Positions 7,037-12,842 of a stretch of 12,842 nucleotides of DNA are shown here, piece by piece. This DNA comes from Saprospiraceae bacterium. Its GTDB lineage: Bacteria > Bacteroidota > Bacteroidia > Chitinophagales > Saprospiraceae. Position 1 is the stretch's first letter. Every line of letters begins with the position of its first letter. The translations under genes and the position numbers were made by a program. Below the pieces are notes generated by a model. The model searched no databases and was not told the origin of the DNA. It was given only the letters and a program-made list of their open reading frames with translations. Location of the stretch: NCBI GenBank assembly GCA_014379665.1, contig JACMLK010000265.1, forward strand, positions 1 through 12,842, read 5' to 3'.

Positions 7037-8643
7037 GTGTATCAGGAAACAAAAAGAAAAAAATTGTTTTAACCTTATTGTTAGGAATAGTTTGTTTCAT
7101 TATATATTTAAACCGACCAGATCCGGAATGGACCCGTGAATATCCTGCCACCAAAGGTAAGACCTGCACTATATTTTTAATAGACGGGCTTTCATCAGAA
7201 ATTTTCAAAGAAGAACTTGAGGCAGGTCATCTACCTACTTTGGCAAAATTGATCAGTAAAAGTATGTATACTGAAAATGGAAACAGCAGTTTCCCAACCA
7301 TGACAGGTTATGGTTTTTTCCCCTTTATCACCGGAGCTGAAGCCACTGAAAGTGGAATTTTAGGTTTGAGATGGTTTGACCGAAACAGATCAGATGGTAA
7401 TCTCCGCAATTATGTCGGTAGAACAAATATCCATATGAATGAAGACCTGTCTGACAGTATCAAAAATTTCTTTGAACTTTCGGGCAATGCCTATACCGCA
7501 TCTATTAATACTTATATGAATAGGGGAGTGAAGCACCCGATCATGACTGGTTGGGCCCATACTACGGCAAAGTATGAAGGTAAAAGTCTTTTTAAATGGT
7601 TGCGTTTGATACCATTTTATGGAGAAGACATAGCTAAAGATCATTTTGAACATGAATCAGAAGTGTTGCAAATGTCTTTAAGGCAACTCAGGAAAAATCC
7701 TAAAGTACACTGGGTTACCTTTCCATCCCCTGATGCCTATAATCATGTATTCGGGACTGATGTGAAGTATCATCAACTGATCAGACACATAGACAGTCTC
7801 ATAGGTGTTTACGTGAATGAAGTCAAAAGTATAGGACAGGAATCGGACAGGATGATCGCTGTGGTATCTGATCACGGCATATCAGATGTACATGAAAATA
7901 TAGATTTTTGTAAGTGGATGGAGGAGCATACCGGATTGCACATTGAAAGGGGGAAATCAGTACATGTTTTAAGTTCAGCATTGGATGAACCCATTGAATC
8001 TTTGTCAAAAAAGGACGGATATTTTGTCATCAATGGCAATCTTACGGCTTACTTGTACATGAAAAACAACACATTTGTCGCAAAGGAACAATGGAAGTAT
8101 CCTTTGCCAGCACCCATGCTTAAAAACTATCCTGCCGGTAATAAGATGATCAATATTCCTGAACTTCTGACACAAATGGACGGGTTGGAACTGATTATCT
8201 ACAAAGAAAATCCTGAAGAAATGGTTATTTTGAATGGTCAAGAGAAGGCCATCGTGAAACGAATAGATCATCGGTTGAGTTACCATGTAATAGAAGGTAA
8301 TCCTTTGAATTATCCGGATAGTCTGCGGAGAATACCACTTACATCATATCAATGGCTTCAACGCACCACAGAAACAGATTTTCCCAACGCTATACCAAGG
8401 ATATGGCAGTTAATGAGCGCAAAAGGTATCGGAGATATCGTTATGACCAGCCGCAAAGGAGTGGATCTCGCTAATGATTATGAGATATTCGTAGGAAATT
8501 ATAAAGGCGGACATGGCGGATTAAGGAAAGAAATCATAACGGTGCCTTATATCTTATACAGACCGGGCCATGTTCCCGGCAAAATGAATGCCATGAATAG
8601 TGCAGAGGTAGGGAGGATGATAAAAGAATTTTTATGTTTTTAA
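7033..8643 (+). CDS. Membrane-anchored phosphodiesterase/nucleotide pyrophosphatase-like protein (alkaline phosphatase superfamily)
   Basis: This 536-residue protein resembles type I phosphodiesterases/nucleotide pyrophosphatases, two-metal enzymes that cleave phosphodiester or pyrophosphate bonds. A single N-terminal segment (about 10-26, IVLTLLLGIVCFIIYL) after KKKK should anchor it in the inner membrane with the enzyme facing the periplasm. The expected ligands are in order: D51 in FLIDGLSS; T91 in FPTMTGYGFFPFITG, which aligns with the nucleophile of the PTKTFPNHY motif; D234 and H238 in SPDAYNHVFG; D280-H281 in VVSDHG; and H494 in GGHGG. All six catalytic positions therefore look intact. 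The GYG in place of PNH after the nucleophile suggests a different substrate from classical nucleotide pyrophosphatases. The ATG at 7033 lies inside the stop of the CotH gene, implying coupling. The natural substrate is unknown; a phosphorylated product linked to CotH is speculation. Confidence 0.9.
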   Translation: MSVSGNKKKKIVLTLLLGIVCFIIYLNRPDPEWTREYPATKGKTCTIFLIDGLSSEIFKEELEAGHLPTLAKLISKSMYTENGNSSFPTMTGYGFFPFITGAEATESGILGLRWFDRNRSDGNLRNYVGRTNIHMNEDLSDSIKNFFELSGNAYTASINTYMNRGVKHPIMTGWAHTTAKYEGKSLFKWLRLIPFYGEDIAKDHFEHESEVLQMSLRQLRKNPKVHWVTFPSPDAYNHVFGTDVKYHQLIRHIDSLIGVYVNEVKSIGQESDRMIAVVSDHGISDVHENIDFCKWMEEHTGLHIERGKSVHVLSSALDEPIESLSKKDGYFVINGNLTAYLYMKNNTFVAKEQWKYPLPAPMLKNYPAGNKMINIPELLTQMDGLELIIYKENPEEMVILNGQEKAIVKRIDHRLSYHVIEGNPLNYPDSLRRIPLTSYQWLQRTTETDFPNAIPRIWQLMSAKGIGDIVMTSRKGVDLANDYEIFVGNYKGGHGGLRKEIITVPYILYRPGHVPGKMNAMNSAEVGRMIKEFLCF

Positions 8644-8824
8644 AAGGGAGAGGATCTTGGATTTTCCATTCCTGAAACAAAGTTTGCATCAGAGTTTTTA
8701 ATGTTTGGTTTCAATACGGCTATTTAGTGGTGTGCATTTTGACTATTATACCAACTTTTATTTCTAAAAGGCGTATTTTGCAGAAATTTATAGCGACGAG
8801 AATTTACAAGAAGTAAAATTATGT

Positions 8825-8899
8825 CGGTATTATACTCAAAATCAATAAAATGGACATTTGTATTTTCGCAAACCAATTTATTTTGAGTATAGATTACCG
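8825..8899. repeat. Long inverted repeat spanning the NYN gene promoter
   Basis: A perfect 12-bp inverted repeat (TATACTCAAAAT at 8831-8842, ATTTTGAGTATA at 8880-8891) encloses 37 bases. After a small asymmetric bulge the stem resumes for 5 more pairs (CGGTA at 8825-8829 with TACCG at 8895-8899). The -33 element lies in the loop and the -7 element in the right arm. It could be a pair of operator half-sites, a hairpin, or a worn remnant of a small mobile element; no target duplication was seen. Confidence 0.6.
8857..8885 (+). promoter_or_regulatory. Candidate promoter of the NYN-domain gene
   Basis: TTTG (8857-8860), 18 bases, then TATTTTG (8879-8885), one base short of TAnnTTTG. The transcript would start near 8892, about 38 bases before the ATG. 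Upstream, 8644-8820 shows no gene and no clear terminator for the preceding operon. Confidence 0.4.
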
Positions 8900-8929
8900 T
8901 ATTATAAATAATATTATAATGACTCTAAC

Positions 8930-9697
8930 ATGAATACTCAGGATATGATAAACCAAAAAGAGCTCAAACTGGCAGTTTTGATAGATGCAGATAATGTCCC
9001 TTATGCCAATGTGAAAGAGATGTTTGAAGAAATAGCTAAATATGGTACACCCACCTTTAAGAGAATATACGCTGACTGGACAAAACCTACTGTGTCAGGC
9101 TGGAAAAATGTGTTGCTTGAAAATGCCATAACCCCGATCCAGCAATACAGTTACACCTCCGGAAAAAATGCTTCTGACAGCGCACTTATTATTGATGCCA
9201 TGGATATTTTGTATACGGGTAAAGTAGATGGTTTTTGTATTGTGTCTAGTGATAGTGATTTTACCAGACTGGCTACCCGATTAAGGGAAGCAGGTATGAA
9301 GGTGATTGGTATCGGAGAAAAAAAGACATTAAATCCATTTATCACAGCATGTGACAAATTCATCTATCTTGAAATCCTGAAACCGGAAGTGATCTCCCCA
9401 CCTGAAAAGGGAAATAAAAAATCAAATCAATCTCCGAAAAACCAGCCTTTAAGCAAAATTGATCCCAATATCATTAAGCTCATTGCCGACAGTATATCAG
9501 ACCTTGAAGACGAAAACGGATGGACATTTTTGGGCGAACTTGGCAATTTGCTCCTAAAGAAAAAACCCGATTTTGATCCGCGTAATTATGGATTTCAAAA
9601 AATGCTGCCTTTGATCAAAAGTATGAATAAGTTTGAGATAGATGTAAGAGATACAGGTAAGCATAATATCAAACATATTTATATCAGAAAAAAATAA
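8930..9697 (+). CDS. NYN-domain (PIN-like) nuclease with C-terminal OST-HTH/LOTUS domain
   Basis: This 255-residue cytoplasmic protein has the layout of NYN proteins of the LabA/DUF88 type, predicted metal-dependent RNases with a PIN fold. Residues 12-150 form the NYN domain, with acidic residues expected at a metal site: D19, D21 and N22 in LIDADNVPY; D83 and D89 in ASDSALIIDAMD; and D108 and D110 in IVSSDSDFTRLA. A hydrophilic linker (about 155-178, KGNKKSNQSPKNQ) leads to an OST-HTH/LOTUS-like winged helix at about 180-255 (IIKLIADSI, GWTFLGELGNLLLKKKPDFDPRNYGF), a module linked to RNA binding. No signal or membrane segment is present. The ATG at 8930 is used; M6 is an alternative. The gene has its own promoter and is flanked by spacers, so it appears monocistronic. 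RNase activity on an unknown RNA is inferred from the family. Confidence 0.92.
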   Translation: MNTQDMINQKELKLAVLIDADNVPYANVKEMFEEIAKYGTPTFKRIYADWTKPTVSGWKNVLLENAITPIQQYSYTSGKNASDSALIIDAMDILYTGKVDGFCIVSSDSDFTRLATRLREAGMKVIGIGEKKTLNPFITACDKFIYLEILKPEVISPPEKGNKKSNQSPKNQPLSKIDPNIIKLIADSISDLEDENGWTFLGELGNLLLKKKPDFDPRNYGFQKMLPLIKSMNKFEIDVRDTGKHNIKHIYIRKK

Positions 9698-9736
9698 TCT
9701 CTTACGTAACTATATACCATAAAATTCCGTATACCC

Positions 9737-9767
9737 TTGATTACTACCAATTATTGATATATTTTTG
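9737..9767 (+). promoter_or_regulatory. Promoter of the DUF1800-DUF1501 operon
   Basis: TTG at 9737-9739, a 20-base spacer, then TATTTTTG at 9760-9767: the best match in the window to the Bacteroidota promoter. The transcript would begin near 9774, about 45 bases before the ATG at 9819. It lies 40 bases past the NYN gene stop, and no hairpin separates them. Confidence 0.58.
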
Positions 9768-9818
9768 AAGTTCATATTACTTTACATCTGATTTTTCAAC
9801 AGACCTAAATAATGTTCC

Positions 9819-11288
9819 ATGGTCAATTGTGCCGAAACTAATGTAAATCCATTCCAGCCCGGACCAGACAAACTCTGGGACAAAAGGAAAGCCATCCACC
9901 TTTTCAGACGTACTACCTTTGGTGCTGATCTTGATACCATCAATGCCAGTCTGATTACCGACCCCGTAACGCTGGTCAATAAAATAGTGGATGATGCCAA
10001 AGCACTTCCCTTAACTCCAGCACCGATTTGGGCCAACTGGACACTGAGCAATTATAGTTCAGATCCGGATGTGCGTAATACCCAGATTGGCACCCAAATT
10101 ATTGAATGGGGTACCCAGTGGGTCACCGACATGAAAAAAAACGGACTGAGGGACAGGATGTCGTGGTTTTGGTCCAATCATTTTGTAACCAAAATAGAAA
10201 GCTATTACTGTCCTTCATGGATGTATCGGTATCATGTCCTGCTTCAAAAACACGCCTTAGGCAATTTTAAAAACTTCGTTCATGAAATGGGACTGACGCC
10301 GGCGATGCTGATCTTTCTGAACAATATACAAAATACAAGATTCCAACCCAATGAAAACTACGCCCGAGAATTGTTGGAATTATTTACACTTGGGGTAGAC
10401 AATGGATATACACAACAGGATATAGTCAATGTAGCAAGAGCGATCACTGGTTGGAATGGCCTTGACCAGAGCAGCCTGTGTGGCAATGTGACTTTTATAC
10501 AACCATTCTGGGATCCTGGACAGAAGACAATCTTTAATAAAACAGGTGCATGGGGTTATGACGATGTTATAAATCTGCTGTTCAGTGAGCGTGCGGTGCA
10601 AATCAGCGAATACATCTGCCGCAAGCTATATATCAACTTCGTCAATCCTGAAGTCAATGAGGATGTTGTAAAATCGCTGGCGAAAGTATTCCGGGACAAT
10701 AACTTTGAACTGGCACCTGTCATGAAAGCCATGTTGAATAGCGAGCATTTTTTTGATGACGCTACAGTGGGAACCATCATTCCGGGACATATTGAGTACT
10801 TCCTGACCTTTATCAGTGAAGTAGGATACCGTGACGAAACCGAATTACTTTACGGAGTGGGTTACAGTGCCGGCGAATACAACCAGCAAATCCTGAGTCC
10901 TACAGATGTAGCAGGCTGGCCCGGAAACAGAAACTGGATCAATACCGGGTCATTTCCCTACCGGACCGAAAACATCCTGAACATCATGGGATACTATTAT
11001 GCTAAAAACGGCAATACTCTGGAAGAATTAAGAGATCTGGCCAAAGGATTGGTCAACAATAACGAAAATAATCCTGACGTTATTTGCACTGCAGTCATCG
11101 ACCATTTCCTTCCTAATGGATTACAAAATCCGGCTGACTATGCGGATGCACTGGTAGTATTTAAGGCAGAGATTCCGGAGAATTATTTTCAGACAGGTCA
11201 GTGGAATTTGGATTGGGAATACGCACCGGCTCAAGTGCTTTATCTGATCAATCATCTGGCTAATTTACCCGAATTCCAATTAAAATAA
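9819..11288 (+). CDS. DUF1800 family protein
   Basis: This 489-residue protein belongs to DUF1800, a family of unknown function usually encoded beside DUF1501. Family hallmarks are KAIHLFRRTTFGA at 24-36, RDRMSWFWSNHF at 111-122, the strongly conserved NENYARELLELFTLG at 178-192, ITGWNG at 209-214, and SPTDVAGWPGNRNWINTG in the C-terminal third. The length is normal for the family. The start is fixed by an in-frame TAA just upstream (9810-9812). The N-terminus (MVNCAETNVNPFQPG) has no signal peptide or membrane segment, and the C-terminus lacks a T9SS sorting domain, so the sequence itself predicts a cytoplasmic protein. The next gene begins 6 bases after its stop. No catalytic function is known to me; a helper for the DUF1501 partner is a guess from co-occurrence. 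Confidence 0.93.
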   Translation: MVNCAETNVNPFQPGPDKLWDKRKAIHLFRRTTFGADLDTINASLITDPVTLVNKIVDDAKALPLTPAPIWANWTLSNYSSDPDVRNTQIGTQIIEWGTQWVTDMKKNGLRDRMSWFWSNHFVTKIESYYCPSWMYRYHVLLQKHALGNFKNFVHEMGLTPAMLIFLNNIQNTRFQPNENYARELLELFTLGVDNGYTQQDIVNVARAITGWNGLDQSSLCGNVTFIQPFWDPGQKTIFNKTGAWGYDDVINLLFSERAVQISEYICRKLYINFVNPEVNEDVVKSLAKVFRDNNFELAPVMKAMLNSEHFFDDATVGTIIPGHIEYFLTFISEVGYRDETELLYGVGYSAGEYNQQILSPTDVAGWPGNRNWINTGSFPYRTENILNIMGYYYAKNGNTLEELRDLAKGLVNNNENNPDVICTAVIDHFLPNGLQNPADYADALVVFKAEIPENYFQTGQWNLDWEYAPAQVLYLINHLANLPEFQLK

Positions 11289-11294
11289 AAGGAG

Positions 11295-12842
11295 ATGACA
11301 AAACACAATCCGGATAAAAGAGGTACCGATTTGTCTGATAGGTCAGCACATGACAATGACCACAAACTTTGGAGCAGAAGAAGTTTTTTGCAAACTATAG
11401 GAATGGCTGGTGGTGTAGGTTTTGGTTTAGGTGGATTTGACATCTCAGCAATGGCTTCCGCACCACTATCTATGTTGACAGGTGGTAATAATGACAGAAT
11501 TCTGGTTCTTATCAGACTCAAAGGAGGCAATGACGGACTCAATATGATTGTGCCTGTATTTGATTACGGCACCTACAAATCTAACAGACCGACTATTGCT
11601 ATCGGTCAGAATGACCTGATCGGTCTGGACAGCAACAATATGTTTGCGATGCCGCGAAGTATGACCAAATTAAAGTCCATGTGGGATCAGGGAGCCATGA
11701 AAGTCATCAATTCAGTGGGTTATCCTGATCATAATTTGTCACATTTTACTTCTTCTGATATCTGGAATTCAGCCAATGAAAATATTGACTATGACCAGAA
11801 TAAATCCGGTTGGCTTGGCAGATACATGCTCGATCGCAGACCGGACTATCTCACCAATCTGCCTGAAGTACCGGGTGCGATTAAGGTCAGCAGTGGCAGT
11901 AGCATTACTTTTCAGACTCCCGACAGAATAGATCTTGCTGTCAACTTTAATACTCCGGACAAACTTATCGAAGTAGCTGAAAAAGGATATATTTACGACA
12001 CAGTCAATCTGCCGGATGATTGTTACTATGGTGATCAGATAGGTTATTTGAGGTCAATCCTCAATATCACCTATAAATACGCACCCAACATCAGTAAAGC
12101 ATATTCCGATTCATCCAATAGTGTGGGTTACAGTAATAATGAACTGAGCAGACAGTTGGCAATAGTAGCCCGGCTGATCAAAGGCAATCTGGGAACCAGA
12201 CTTTATATGGTTACACTGGATGGATTTGATACCCACGAAAACCAGGTCATCAATCATACCAGACTGATGGGGGACATTTCATCGGCTATCAGTGAGTTTT
12301 ATGCTGATCTGACAGCCGGAGAGAAAGCAGAAGATGTGCTGTCTATGACATTTTCAGAGTTTGGTCGTCGCATCAGGGAAAACGATGGTGGTACTGATCA
12401 TGGTACAGCCGCACCTGTAATGTTTTTTGGTAAGGCACTTGAAGGCCATGATATCCTAGGGAAAAATCCAGATCTCCATGATGTTGATGCCGCAGGCAAT
12501 CTTATCTTTGATACGGATTTCAGATCGATTTATGCTACACTACTCGAATCCTGGCTGTGTATAGAGGCATCGGCAGTTGATAATATCCTTGGTGATACTT
12601 TTGAGCGAATTCCTGAGTTGGGATTTGATTGTCAAGGTGTAAACACAAAAGAAACTGCATTAATCCAAAGTATAAAACATCGCGCAAAAATGAACGCCGA
12701 TGGTTCTTACACTATAGCTTATGAACTATCGAGACCCGATAAGATTGAAGTGGATATTTACACTATCATGGGGCAAAAAATAGCTACACTGGTGAATGAA
12801 TACCAGGGCGAGGGGGCACACGAAGCGATTTTTATTAATCAA
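11295..12842 (+). CDS. DUF1501 family protein with Tat signal and T9SS sorting domain (runs off right edge)
   Basis: DUF1501 proteins belong to the alkaline phosphatase/sulfatase-like superfamily; their substrate is unknown. The frame is open for 516 codons to the window end. A twin-arginine signal lies at 27-56: SRRSFLQ (R28-R29) followed by the weakly hydrophobic TIGMAGGVGFGLGG. The domain begins with RILVLIRLKGGNDGLNMIVP. GYPDHNLSHFTSSDIWNSA, DGFDTHENQ (D309, D312, H314) and FSEFGRRIRENDGGTDHGTA (D368, H369) are family motifs with probable metal ligands. From G470 a T9SS type A sorting domain begins (YTIAYELSRP, VDIYTIMGQKIATLV); roughly its last 30 residues should lie past the edge. GGAG abuts the ATG directly, too close for a normal Shine-Dalgarno site; a TTG at codon 13 is a less likely start. 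It follows DUF1800 by 6 bases and is surely co-transcribed. Confidence 0.93.
   Translation, partial: MTKHNPDKRGTDLSDRSAHDNDHKLWSRRSFLQTIGMAGGVGFGLGGFDISAMASAPLSMLTGGNNDRILVLIRLKGGNDGLNMIVPVFDYGTYKSNRPTIAIGQNDLIGLDSNNMFAMPRSMTKLKSMWDQGAMKVINSVGYPDHNLSHFTSSDIWNSANENIDYDQNKSGWLGRYMLDRRPDYLTNLPEVPGAIKVSSGSSITFQTPDRIDLAVNFNTPDKLIEVAEKGYIYDTVNLPDDCYYGDQIGYLRSILNITYKYAPNISKAYSDSSNSVGYSNNELSRQLAIVARLIKGNLGTRLYMVTLDGFDTHENQVINHTRLMGDISSAISEFYADLTAGEKAEDVLSMTFSEFGRRIRENDGGTDHGTAAPVMFFGKALEGHDILGKNPDLHDVDAAGNLIFDTDFRSIYATLLESWLCIEASAVDNILGDTFERIPELGFDCQGVNTKETALIQSIKHRAKMNADGSYTIAYELSRPDKIEVDIYTIMGQKIATLVNEYQGEGAHEAIFINQ

Noticed and set aside
8651..8673. Hairpin after the phosphodiesterase gene as a terminator
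   Set aside because: Two 4-bp stems with an asymmetric internal loop and no T-run after them; too weak to call.
8676..8816. Short open frame between the phosphodiesterase and NYN genes (ends IYKK)
   Set aside because: It has only GTG starts, at most about 30 codons from them, no recognisable domain and no promoter or ribosome site that I can defend.
11288..11297. Strong Shine-Dalgarno site for DUF1501
   Set aside because: AAGGAG abuts the ATG with no spacing, so it cannot work in the usual way for this start, and Bacteroidota rely little on such sites.

Overview
The window looks like chromosomal DNA from a Bacteroidota bacterium, most likely of the Saprospiraceae/Saprospiria type (inference). 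Support comes from three proteins with C-terminal type IX secretion (T9SS) sorting domains, promoter elements of the Bacteroidota form (TTG, about 19-20 bases, TAnnTTTG), little use of Shine-Dalgarno sites, low G+C spacers, and a cysteine-rich HYR/dockerin-like surface protein with sequence habits familiar from Saprospiraceae. No mobile element, CRISPR array or rRNA was found.

Left part, minus strand: the first 261 codons of the replicative helicase DnaB (1-783, running off the left edge). Next comes a very A+T-rich spacer (784-1308) holding three consensus DnaA boxes within 41 bases plus a degenerate fourth, a plausible replication origin. A strong hairpin terminator (1309-1342) then ends a 735-residue T9SS-exported surface protein (1367-3574).

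Middle: a tRNA-Pro(GGG) gene (3794-3867) with its own promoter, then about 900 bases without a convincing gene. These are dominated by a strict 21-bp tandem repeat of at least 22 units (4001-4462) that has long open frames on both strands but no convincing gene signals.

Right part, all plus strand: a CotH-kinase/lamin-tail/T9SS protein overlaps by 4 bases a membrane-anchored phosphodiesterase of the alkaline phosphatase superfamily (4775-8643). A single NYN-nuclease plus OST-HTH/LOTUS gene (8930-9697) follows; its promoter lies inside a long inverted repeat. The last pair is DUF1800 (9819-11288) and DUF1501 (11295 to the right edge), a common operon of unknown function. The DUF1501 protein carries both a twin-arginine signal and a T9SS sorting domain.

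Genes left of about 3.6 kb are on the minus strand and those to the right are on the plus strand, as expected around a replication origin. The points most worth checking are the candidate origin, the 21-bp array, the coupled CotH/phosphodiesterase pair, and the Tat-plus-T9SS DUF1501 protein.
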